A DNA stretch of 64,000 nt from Symsagittifera roscoffensis (Eukaryota; Xenacoelomorpha; Acoela; Convolutidae), in contig NW_026971719.1 of assembly GCF_963678635.1 (NCBI RefSeq), forward strand, positions 55,281 to 119,280, in the 5' to 3' direction. The notes beneath the pieces were generated by a model, which was not told where the DNA came from, did no database searches, and saw nothing but the letters and a program-made list of their open reading frames with translations. Below, in pieces: positions 8,073-16,489 of this stretch. The translations under genes were made by a program, and so were the position numbers. Within the stretch, counting starts at the first letter, position 1. The number at the start of each line of letters is the position of its first letter.

Positions 8073-11000
8073 AATTTTGTATAAAATTTGAATATGTTTT
8101 TTTCTGATCCAGAGTGTCCTTTAATATTTTGTGTATGTGAAATATTAAAAGCTATAAGAATCATACTTATAGGGAGACATGGAACTGTAGATTCATTCAG
8201 GTTATACTCTAAAAGTTCTGTATTTTCGTTAATTGTTGTGTTGTTAAATTTGCGAAAGTATCGGAGGAGTGTTTTGTTTCCTAGAATGGTTGAATCTGCC
8301 TTGACAGGTTTAGTTTTATATTTGTGCCATGATTTAAGTTGTCTAATTATCGGGTCAAGATTTTGATATTGTTTCAGTGTTGAAATTGTAATTGTTTCTG
8401 TTGGAGGGAGAAAAATGTTTTCAATTTCGAATTTAGATAAGGGTATTGTATCAAGTGGGTCGTGAAGGTCAAAAACTTGATTTATTGTGTACTTTGAATC
8501 ATTTGTTTGTGGTCCTGATAAATTTATTTTATCAGTTAAATCTTCTTTTTCAATTAGTGGAAAATGGTCTTTTTTAGGCGGGTGTTGTTTTGTTCGTTTT
8601 TGTTGGGTGTTATTTTTTATCCATTGAGAATATGGGATTGGTTTGAAAGTTGATGTTCCAAGTAGATCAACTTCATAATGATTATTTTGACAATCTAAAT
8701 AAAGTGGGAAATGTTGCAAACTATTTATTTGTGATTGTTCAATATCAGCTTTTACTGCATATTTGCATTCCAATCGGGGTGATGTTTCGTTTTCTGCAAG
8801 GTAGAATTTTATGTTTTTGGGTATTTCAACTGTTGTTTTTCGTGTAAGTAATTCAGGTGGTGTATTTCGACTTAAGGTGTCTGGTAATGCAAGATTTTTT
8901 CCTGCAGTCCAAACTATATGTAAGTTTGGAAATTTCATTAGAATTAGTTGAAATCTGTAAACTCGGTGGTTTGGGTTAGATTTTTGTGTAAAGAGAAAGA
9001 TAATTGGTTTATGGTCTGTGAATAGAACTGTTGGATGTTTTGATCCAAGTATCAGAAATTCATATTCTGTCAGTGTATATATTATGGCTGTACATTCTCT
9101 CATTAGAGTTGAGAGTCGTAGCTCTGCTTGAGTGAATAATCGAGAATTTGCTGATATGAGGTTCATTTTATTTGTACCATTATGTGATTGTAATAGTGCT
9201 GCACCGATGCCAAAGTTCGAAGCATCGCACATTGCATAAAATGGTTGATTTGAATCTGGAATTGTGTTTGAAATTTGTTCAGTTAAAAGTTTCTTTATTT
9301 CTTCAAATCGTGTTTGATGTTCTGTGTTCCATTCAAAATTATTTTGTTGTCTAAGGATGTTATAAAATGGTCGTAGATATAATTGCATTTTATAAACATA
9401 TTTACTTAAAAAGTTTAGCATTCCAAGAAATTCTTGGATTTTTTTTTTATTTGTTGGTGGTTGAAGTTTTTGAATAGCGTCAATGCGTGATTTCAATGGA
9501 GTGATTGTTTTTCTTTCTATATTATGTCCTAAGAATTTAACTCTTGTCAAAAAGAAGTGTGATTTATCGGGGGCGGCCTTCAGATTTTCGTTCTGAAGTA
9601 TTTGGTGATATTTTTCTAAAACATTGAACATTTCGTCTTTTGTTTGTGATTGCATAAAAACATCGTCTAAATAGGTGATTGCGTTTTTCTTGAGTATTAG
9701 TGGTCTAAAAATTTTGCTCATAAAAGCTGAAAATGCTGCTGGTCCTATGGATATTCCATAGAATAAGCGGTTGAATTCATATTGTTGGTTTCCGATAACA
9801 AATTGTGTTAAACGTCGTGATTGTTCATCTAGTGGCATTTGATTGTATGCACTATTCATATCGGCGGTTGTAAAGTATTTGCCGTTTATTTTTGTTAAAA
9901 TAACTTGTATTGGTTCAATGGGCCAATTACATTTTGATTCATCTATAAGTGAATTGAGGTATCTAGCATCGAGAACGATTTTTAATGATTCTCCTTTAGC
10001 TAGAATGATAACGGGGTTGATAAATGTGTTCCCTTTTGGTTGTTCTTCTTTATTAACTGGTGATATAATGTTGTATTGTTCTAAAATATCGAGTAATCTG
10101 TTCACTTTATCATGTAAGTGAATTGGTACTTTACTTGCTCTCTGTTTTTTGAAAACTGCGTCTGGTTTTAACGGGAGATGTAGTGATGAACTGATTTTTC
10201 CAACATCGAATTTTGATGTTGCATAGACTGATGAATATTTAATTAGCTGTTTGGCTAACTTTTCGAATTCGTCTTGTGTTATTTGTGAATGTTGGAAATT
10301 AAACATTGTTAAAAATTTCTGTTGGTCCTCTGTGTAGTTACTGATGTTGAATGTAGGTTTGAAATATGGAGTTTTTGTGAAATAATCCGTATTTCTGTTT
10401 TCGTTACTTATTATATTATTTATAGATAATTCTTCATTAAGAATTGTAGATTGACAAATATCTAATAATTGGAGTATATTATTTACGCGATAGGCTTTTT
10501 CGTGTATTGGTGATATTGTAGCGTTGGTTTCACAATATCCTAAAAGTCCTAAAGGTAATGTTACTTGGTAAGGTGTGTTGTTATAGACATGTAAGGAAAT
10601 GATATCGGAATTCGAATTTTTCAAATATTTTATGGATGAGATTGTGATTTTGAAAAATTTGTGAATAGGTTTGAATTCAAATTCTGACATATAAAATTTT
10701 TGTTTGTTTTGTTCTTTATCATATTGGTGAACTTGTTTGATTGAAAAATTATAGATATTTCCTGATAGTGGTTTTAGGTGTTTTCTTTGTTGGTTAAATA
10801 TCGGGTAGAATTTTGAAAAGAATGGTGGTTGTTTATTTAATCTTTGAAAAAATGTTAAGGATGTTTCTTTTGTTTTTGTATATTTATCTTTGATTAATAT
10901 TTTACTATTTAGTATGTTAATTGTTGGTATATACTTCGAAATAAATGGTATTCCAATGATATTGTATTTAATATCAGTGATATGGAATATTTGTTTAAAT

Positions 11001-14000
11001 GGCTTATTTAAAACTTTGCTTTGTTCCATTGTTCTGGTGGGGAGGAGAAATAATTGGATTTTTCCGTAGTTTATCAATGTTGATCCTTGTGCTGTTGCTA
11101 ACTTACTGGAGGTTTCAAGAGGTGTTAGCTTTGGGTGTAAAGTTTTTATTTCATTCCATGTGGGGATGTTTATTATGTTTGATTCTGCTCCTGAATCGAT
11201 TAAAAAATCTATTTCAAGGTCTGGTGGTTGAAATTCTTTATTTCTTGGGCTTTCTAAGAGAAATGGTATTGTCCAAATTTTTTCTTTGGGTTGTTCTTTT
11301 TGTATATTTTGATAAATGTGGTTTGTATTCAAGCATTTTGTTTTGGTATTTTTATTGGTCTGATTTGTAGTGTTAATCTCATTTGTTTCTTGCGTCGTTG
11401 GTGTGGAATTTATGGGTGTAGTGTAATAATTTTGAAGAAATTCTGATTGATTTTCATATATGTGTGATGAAAAGGGTTGTTCATATATGACAGATTCATA
11501 GTCATTTTCGACTTTTATCATATTGATAGAAAGAGTGTTTTCAGTATCACTTTCTGAATCTGATGATGTACAGTTTATTTGATTGAGTTGTAACGTATCA
11601 GTTACTGTGTCATCAATACCTGGAGGGTCTGATGTTGTTTCTGGATTAGACTGTACTTGATTGATTTGTCTTTGATGTTTAGGTGTACTACTTCTGTGGC
11701 GATTATTAGAATTATTATAGTTATTATTATTCCGGTGTGGTGATTGGGAATAATTTCTATAACGATTATTATAACTTGAGTGTCGATTTTGTGAATTATT
11801 TCGCGATCTGTTTTGGTAATTATTATTTGGTCTGTTATAGTTCGATCTATTGTATGAGTTATTCCTTGATCGATTGTTCGGGTAATTCTGGTTTCGGTTG
11901 TTTGAATAACTTCTATTTCGATTATAGGAGTAGTTTCTATTCCTATTGTATGATGAATTTCGTGATTGATTGTTTGGATAGTAGTTATTTCTTGATTGGG
12001 AATTAGATCTAGAAACAAATCGTTGTGTATTTGAATTTGATCTGGAGTAGTTATTTCGACTATTTGGTCTATTGTAGTGATTTTGTGATGAATTATACGT
12101 GTTTCTTCGTTCTGGTGATCTTCCTCTATAACTTGAGTTATATGGTGATTGATTTCTTGTATAATTTGTATTGTTCGGGAGTGGTTTTCCTGAACTGTTG
12201 TTGCTGTGGACTGTTTTGTTCGGTAGATTTTGATCTTTTTTCATGTATTGATAGAATGATTTATTTGGTTCTTTATATTTTTGAGGTTTATTTTGATTGT
12301 CTTGCTGTTTTTGTCTACATTCGGAAATACTATGTCCGTATCGTCGGCAATAATTACACCATTTTTTGAAAGATGGTTTGCCTTTAAAGTTTGGGTTCTT
12401 TTCGTAAATATTGAGTATTTCAGTGATTTTTTCAACGAGGTCTGTCTCTGATTCCTGTATATTATTAATATTAGCGGGAGTCGTTTCAATTCTGTTAACG
12501 TATTGTAGTTTCAGATTTTCCGTTTCTTCTAGTTTCATCGTGATTTCTGCTTGTTCTAATTTGTCTACTAGTTTTCGAAAATCTAAATCGGGTTCTCGAA
12601 TTGAAGAAGGATGGGATGCTCTCTTTTTTATTGCTATTTTCCTTAATTGTGGTGTTAAGGTCATCATTAAGATTTCTGTCATCTTTGTGTTTTTATAGTC
12701 ATGTGTATTTAATGAATATGCTTTTCGAACTAGTGTTTCGATTCGTACTGCTATTTGCTTGATGGTTTCGTTTGGTAATCTGCGAATTTCATTACATAAA
12801 ACTCTTTGTTGTTGTTTGTTTCTTTCGGAGTCAAACATTTTTGAAAATTCCTGTGTAAACCTTTTCCAGTTTGATTTTATTTCTAGAGGTAGTACTGAAA
12901 ACCATTTTTGGGCTGCGCCATCTAAGGTTGTTTGTATTAACGCTGTGCGTCGATGTATCCAGTTTTGATGTAGTGGCGTATTAATTGGTTCAGGTCCAAT
13001 ATTTAAAATCAGGTTTGCTGTTACTGCATTTAAATAATCTTCTACAGAGTATTCAGGGTCTGTTCCTGTGAAAACCATTAAGGGTTTGTTTGATGTTATT
13101 GATGATCCACCCATAAGGTATGGATTCATTGTCATTTGTAATGATTCTGCTGCATTTGGCATTTGAGAAAAATTTGAAAGTTGGTTTCTTGTTATTTCAT
13201 GTTGTTGGAGATAATATGGGAGTGGTATTTCATTTTGCATTTGTGATGCTTGATACGAGTGTGCAGTCATTGGGTTTTGTTGTTGAATTGGTTGAAAAGA
13301 TTGTGTATTAATTAGATTTTGTTGTTGAATTGGTTGTTGATGTTGTGCATCTATTGGTTGTGGAGAAAAATTTCTATGATTTGTACGTGTTCTCTGTATT
13401 CCTTGTCTACGATATTCTTGAGTATTTGGTGCAAATATATCTGGTTGTAAGAAATCATCATCTGAGGATAAATAATCCATTTGATAAGATGTCTGTTTTT
13501 TATTTTTATTTTGTTGAAAAAATGGGTAATTTTCACTGTGATCCTGTGGAGGATTTGTTTGCAAATTTATTGAATTAGGTTGGGTCATTGGGTTATCCCA
13601 ATTTCGAGATCTTGTATATTGGTTAAAATTTCTTTGTGGTTGATTATATGTTTTTGATGGATGTGTATAATTATAATTATGGTCTGTAAAGTTGTTTCTA
13701 GTGAATGTTTTGCGTGTTTTTGATGGTATTGTCATGGGTCTGTATGTTTGGTAATCCATATGTGAATATTTAGGGGCAACCGAAGGTTTAACGGTTGATT
13801 GTAAGGTTACCTGTGTTTGTGAAGGATTTGTATTTCTTGGTGTTGTTAAATTTGGGCGTATTGGTGAAATACTTTGTTGTGTAGTTGTTGTGTGTACAAT
13901 TTCTTCATTTATGAAGTGTGATGGTGTCTGGATATCTTGTTGAGTAAGATTCCTAGTTCCATTGAGGTTTTCATTGTGTATAACTGTAGAATTTAAACTA

Positions 14001-14881
14001 TTATTTTGTGTATCGGGCAAAAATGTATTATAGTTTAATGGTGTTGCATCAATGGTTAATGGTATTACTTTTACATAGTCTCTTATGTAAGATATCGTAC
14101 TTATTGCTTGACTTGAGATTGATTGTGGGAAGCTTATAAATGCGGGATGAGACCATTCGGGGTCCCAAACATAATGTGATTGTTCTGTGATAGCGGTATC
14201 ATCGTTCGAGTTTTGGGGTCTAAAATTTTTTCTTGCTTGTGCAATTAAATCAATATTGTGTGTGAAATAATCTATTATGAACCATGCCAAAATTTTTTGT
14301 AGATCGTGTTTTGTATGTTGTGAAACGTCGTCTTTCGTGAAATTTTCTTTAATGATGTTTAAATAACTAGAGAGTAGTGTGATTTCATGTCGTACTTTCA
14401 AATGTTTAGATGTTTCTGTCGGTGAGACATTTGTTATTGGGATTTCGTTTTCTAATATCGAAATATAACTATATATTATTGCGAAAACTTCATTGGTGAA
14501 TATTGAGTTTGCTCTTTGTGAGTTTTGATATTGGATGCTTTTTATATATTCTGAAAAAACTTTTGAAAATTCTAAATCAAGATCGTCTGTTTGAATTGTA
14601 TATTTTCTATTATTATGGTTTGGTGAGGTGAATTCTATGGAGTAGATTCCATACTGTTGCGTTATGTTGCATATATCTTTTAAGTAGTGGTCTATGATTT
14701 GTCTTTTGATTTTTACATCTGGGAACTCTGTTTTACATGGACTAATTCCGGGTTCAAATAAATTTAATAGTAAATTTTTGCAAAATATATGCTGTCCTCT
14801 ATCAGTGGTTGCATCTACTATAAAAGGAAAGATTTCATCATCATCTGGACTTTCTTCACCTGGGGTGTGCGTTGAGCTCAT
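8027..14881 (-). CDS. Gag-Pol polyprotein: Gag, CCHC, protease, RT, RNase H
   Basis: 2284 codons from an ATG. Residues 1-250 are an N-terminal region of unknown fold, and 250-590 are Gln/Asn/Pro-rich. A retrotransposon Gag capsid-like domain spans about 600-800, with WIHRRTALIQ and the conserved KLVDKLEQAE helix. A zinc knuckle CX2CX4HX4C lies near 840-856. A very long Arg/Asn/Ser/Tyr-rich tract spans about 880-1075. The aspartyl protease motif LIDSGAESN is near 1222-1230. The reverse transcriptase has TADMNSAY near 1670 and YLDD near 1735. RNase H has CDASNFGIGAALL near 1880, then RECTAII and FTDHKPI. The histidine half of the integrase zinc domain is near 2245-2262, after which the frame is lost. 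Gag and Pol are in one frame with no shift, as in some other gypsy-type elements. The size is large because of the N-terminal extension and the Arg/Asn tract. Confidence 0.95.
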   Translation of the reverse strand: MSSTHTPGEESPDDDEIFPFIVDATTDRGQHIFCKNLLLNLFEPGISPCKTEFPDVKIKRQIIDHYLKDICNITQQYGIYSIEFTSPNHNNRKYTIQTDDLDLEFSKVFSEYIKSIQYQNSQRANSIFTNEVFAIIYSYISILENEIPITNVSPTETSKHLKVRHEITLLSSYLNIIKENFTKDDVSQHTKHDLQKILAWFIIDYFTHNIDLIAQARKNFRPQNSNDDTAITEQSHYVWDPEWSHPAFISFPQSISSQAISTISYIRDYVKVIPLTIDATPLNYNTFLPDTQNNSLNSTVIHNENLNGTRNLTQQDIQTPSHFINEEIVHTTTTQQSISPIRPNLTTPRNTNPSQTQVTLQSTVKPSVAPKYSHMDYQTYRPMTIPSKTRKTFTRNNFTDHNYNYTHPSKTYNQPQRNFNQYTRSRNWDNPMTQPNSINLQTNPPQDHSENYPFFQQNKNKKQTSYQMDYLSSDDDFLQPDIFAPNTQEYRRQGIQRTRTNHRNFSPQPIDAQHQQPIQQQNLINTQSFQPIQQQNPMTAHSYQASQMQNEIPLPYYLQQHEITRNQLSNFSQMPNAAESLQMTMNPYLMGGSSITSNKPLMVFTGTDPEYSVEDYLNAVTANLILNIGPEPINTPLHQNWIHRRTALIQTTLDGAAQKWFSVLPLEIKSNWKRFTQEFSKMFDSERNKQQQRVLCNEIRRLPNETIKQIAVRIETLVRKAYSLNTHDYKNTKMTEILMMTLTPQLRKIAIKKRASHPSSIREPDLDFRKLVDKLEQAEITMKLEETENLKLQYVNRIETTPANINNIQESETDLVEKITEILNIYEKNPNFKGKPSFKKWCNYCRRYGHSISECRQKQQDNQNKPQKYKEPNKSFYQYMKKDQNLPNKTVHSNNSSGKPLPNNTNYTRNQSPYNSSYRGRSPERRNTYNSSQNHYNRPNSRNNYSRSNSNTQRFVSRSNSQSRNNYYPNNQSRNSSYNRNRNYSYNRNRSYSNNRNQNYPNNRSRNNSYNRSNYNRPNNNYQNRSRNNSQNRHSSYNNRYRNYSQSPHRNNNNYNNSNNRHRSSTPKHQRQINQVQSNPETTSDPPGIDDTVTDTLQLNQINCTSSDSESDTENTLSINMIKVENDYESVIYEQPFSSHIYENQSEFLQNYYTTPINSTPTTQETNEINTTNQTNKNTKTKCLNTNHIYQNIQKEQPKEKIWTIPFLLESPRNKEFQPPDLEIDFLIDSGAESNIINIPTWNEIKTLHPKLTPLETSSKLATAQGSTLINYGKIQLFLLPTRTMEQSKVLNKPFKQIFHITDIKYNIIGIPFISKYIPTINILNSKILIKDKYTKTKETSLTFFQRLNKQPPFFSKFYPIFNQQRKHLKPLSGNIYNFSIKQVHQYDKEQNKQKFYMSEFEFKPIHKFFKITISSIKYLKNSNSDIISLHVYNNTPYQVTLPLGLLGYCETNATISPIHEKAYRVNNILQLLDICQSTILNEELSINNIISNENRNTDYFTKTPYFKPTFNISNYTEDQQKFLTMFNFQHSQITQDEFEKLAKQLIKYSSVYATSKFDVGKISSSLHLPLKPDAVFKKQRASKVPIHLHDKVNRLLDILEQYNIISPVNKEEQPKGNTFINPVIILAKGESLKIVLDARYLNSLIDESKCNWPIEPIQVILTKINGKYFTTADMNSAYNQMPLDEQSRRLTQFVIGNQQYEFNRLFYGISIGPAAFSAFMSKIFRPLILKKNAITYLDDVFMQSQTKDEMFNVLEKYHQILQNENLKAAPDKSHFFLTRVKFLGHNIERKTITPLKSRIDAIQKLQPPTNKKKIQEFLGMLNFLSKYVYKMQLYLRPFYNILRQQNNFEWNTEHQTRFEEIKKLLTEQISNTIPDSNQPFYAMCDASNFGIGAALLQSHNGTNKMNLISANSRLFTQAELRLSTLMRECTAIIYTLTEYEFLILGSKHPTVLFTDHKPIIFLFTQKSNPNHRVYRFQLILMKFPNLHIVWTAGKNLALPDTLSRNTPPELLTRKTTVEIPKNIKFYLAENETSPRLECKYAVKADIEQSQINSLQHFPLYLDCQNNHYEVDLLGTSTFKPIPYSQWIKNNTQQKRTKQHPPKKDHFPLIEKEDLTDKINLSGPQTNDSKYTINQVFDLHDPLDTIPLSKFEIENIFLPPTETITISTLKQYQNLDPIIRQLKSWHKYKTKPVKADSTILGNKTLLRYFRKFNNTTINENTELLEYNLNESTVPCLPISMILIAFNISHTQNIKGHSGSEKNIFKFYTKFLLPKCTNLDKSTMQ

Positions 14882-15323
14882 TTTTTCGTTTGATGACTGT
14901 TAATATGTAATTATTAATGTGTCGAATTGGTTGATTCCAATTGTATAAATGTACTGGTTTGTGTTTATACTGCTTTTTTATTCTTCTTTTTCCTCTTTTT
15001 GATGAATTTGAAGTTGTTTCTGAGTCAGAAAAATATAATTGATCGTGAAGTGGGCAATTTTTATCTATTGATTCTTTTAGTTTGTAAAGTTCGTCTAAAC
15101 TGTTGGTTTCTGATTCTGAAAATGCGTTTCGATTTTTTGAAAATCTTTTTCGTGTTATTTGTCTTTGTTTCGTTATTATTTTTCTTTTTAGTGTTTGTCG
15201 TTTTGTTCGAATGTATCCAACTGTTTGTGTATGAGGTGTGATTACGAGGTCGTATTTTTTGTTATCTATTTCACAATTGTGTAAAACGACTGTTTGTTTA
15301 TTTCCTAGGTTTTTAAATGACAT
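14856..15323 (-). CDS. 155-aa basic ORF preceding Gag (ORF0)
   Basis: Starts at an ATG (MSFKNLG) and ends TGA, overlapping the Gag start by 26 nt in the +1 frame. It is lysine/arginine-rich with two basic blocks: KRQTLKRKIITKQRQITRKR around residues 41-60, and KRGKRRIKKQYKHK around 109-122. Between and beside them are acidic serine clusters (SESET, SDSETTSNSS) that resemble casein-kinase sites. The layout would suit an RNA-binding, nuclear-targeted regulatory protein. That is inference from composition, as no family is recognised. Gag could be reached by leaky scanning past this ATG or from another message. Confidence 0.55.
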   Translation of the reverse strand: MSFKNLGNKQTVVLHNCEIDNKKYDLVITPHTQTVGYIRTKRQTLKRKIITKQRQITRKRFSKNRNAFSESETNSLDELYKLKESIDKNCPLHDQLYFSDSETTSNSSKRGKRRIKKQYKHKPVHLYNWNQPIRHINNYILTVIKRKNELNAHPR

Positions 15324-15409
15324 AAGGTTTAGGATGACGGATGCAAAAGGTTGTTAAATGGTTTCTATTTTCTTAAACTGTTAGTTCTTACGATTTTTTG
15401 GTTAGCTTA

Positions 15410-15830
15410 ACCTGGGTCTATTTGTTCAGGGTTGGAGAGAAAAGTATATCGATTCCGAAGAATGATTTTTTACTTTCTCGTGGCTAGTATAAGTTAAGGT
15501 GTTAACTTACTTAATCTTACTTAGGGGTAGTGATTGTGTTCAAGGGTTGGAGAATAGTAAATCGATCCACAAGGTTCAGGTATAATTAGAACGCGAGTAG
15601 TTCGTTAGATACTATTTTAAACTTACTAAGTCTAAGATTTATCCTGGGTCTGTTAAGAGGGGGGGTCAAGTGAAGGATGAATAACCGAAGTTCTTCACTG
15701 TTTATCCTAATTTGAATGATTAGTTTTGTTTAAAAATTTCTATTAGTCTTAGGTCTTTAGAAAGGGTTGGGTAGTGAATCGACGTTTGAGGTCGTTAGAC
15801 ACTAATTAAGTGGGTGGGGGAGAACAAAGT
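15410..15830 (-). repeat. Imperfect repeats in the element A leader
   Basis: Several blocks share the pattern GGTTGG(A)GA...AGT...ATCGA (near 15431, 15545 and 15768), and a CCTGGGTCT string recurs near 15411 and 15642, interleaved with A/T-rich stretches. Spacing is roughly 110-230 bases. In LTR elements such leader repeats may be packaging or regulatory structures. No function is proven by sequence. Confidence 0.35.
15505..15524 (-). promoter_or_regulatory. Two candidate 5' splice sites in the element A leader
   Basis: On the minus strand two GTAAG strings (GT at 15520-15519 and at 15510-15509) lie 10 nt apart upstream of ORF0. Either could act as a donor for sub-genomic messages that skip ORF0 and Gag-Pol. 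That would help explain how the Met-less frame and env are expressed. No acceptor has been proven. Confidence 0.25.
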
Positions 15831-15840
15831 TGTTCTGTTT

Positions 15841-15925
15841 GATCCAAGGATAAGCCTTGATGATCAATTTTTGAAATTTAATTAAGTAGAAAATGATTTA
15901 AGATCCAAGGATAAGCCTTGATGAT
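15841..15925. repeat. Direct repeat with stem-loop, two copies 61 bases apart
   Basis: GATCCAAGGATAAGCCTTGATGATC-like sequence occurs at 15841 and again at 15902. Each copy can fold through CAAGG paired with CCTTG around a 5-nt loop. Tandem stem-loops in a retroelement leader suggest an RNA structure element, for example for packaging or dimerisation; this is inferred. Confidence 0.5.
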
Positions 15926-16255
15926 CTGGTTTTAAAATTAAGTGAATTTAAGTTTTAATAAAATTTTAAATGTGTGTAAAGGAAAGATTTAGTGTTTTGA
16001 TGATATTAGTGGGTTTATGATTGCTGTTATGTTTTAGGTGATGGAGCTGGAACAACAGGATGATTTATGATTACTAACCATTTATTGTCATGCTACTAAT
16101 TTTTATTTTTATTTTTCAAAAAATATTTTCAAACATGTTTTGTATATTACTGCAGAGTTTTAGGAAAACGATCTTAGATCTTTTTATCAATCGTTATTGT
16201 ATATTAGTAATTTTGTTTAGCGCCTGAAATGATTTTGAAGATTAACTTCAAGGTT

Positions 16256-16489
16256 TTATGTTTGCAAATGAAAATCTAAATTCATTGCCAGTAGTATTCT
16301 AAATATAAAAGTTTGTTCTGGTTTTTGTCTAACTATCATATAGCTATATGGCAAGTTTCTACTTTGTCGTATGTCGTCGCTGGTTCGAGGTCTTCTTCCA
16401 ATTCCGGGTAGTTCTGTTATGGTTCGGAATATTGGCTCTGATCTATTGAGTCGTAGAGACATTTCGATTAAATTATTGTCGTATAACAT
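16256..16489 (-). CDS. 77-aa small ORF in or near the 5' LTR/leader
   Basis: ATG to stop on the minus strand, with an Arg-rich middle (GIGRRPRTSDDIRQSRN) and a hydrophobic end. It lies upstream of ORF0 in the region expected to hold the 5' LTR or leader. It is unrecognised. Composition is more protein-like than the surrounding AT-rich DNA, but a chance frame is quite possible. Confidence 0.2.
   Translation of the reverse strand: MLYDNNLIEMSLRLNRSEPIFRTITELPGIGRRPRTSDDIRQSRNLPYSYMIVRQKPEQTFIFRILLAMNLDFHLQT

Noticed and set aside
10999..11370. 123-codon hydrophobic plus-strand frame
   Set aside because: Antisense shadow of the protease/RT region of Gag-Pol.
11602..12018. 138-codon minus-strand Ile/Thr-rich frame
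   Set aside because: Alternative frame of the Arg/Asn-rich Gag tract, caused by its repetitive codons.
14870..14885. Possible slippery A6 run at the ORF0-Gag overlap
   Set aside because: A -1 slip would meet a TGA at once, and Gag lies in the +1 frame with its own ATG, so simple initiation explains it better.
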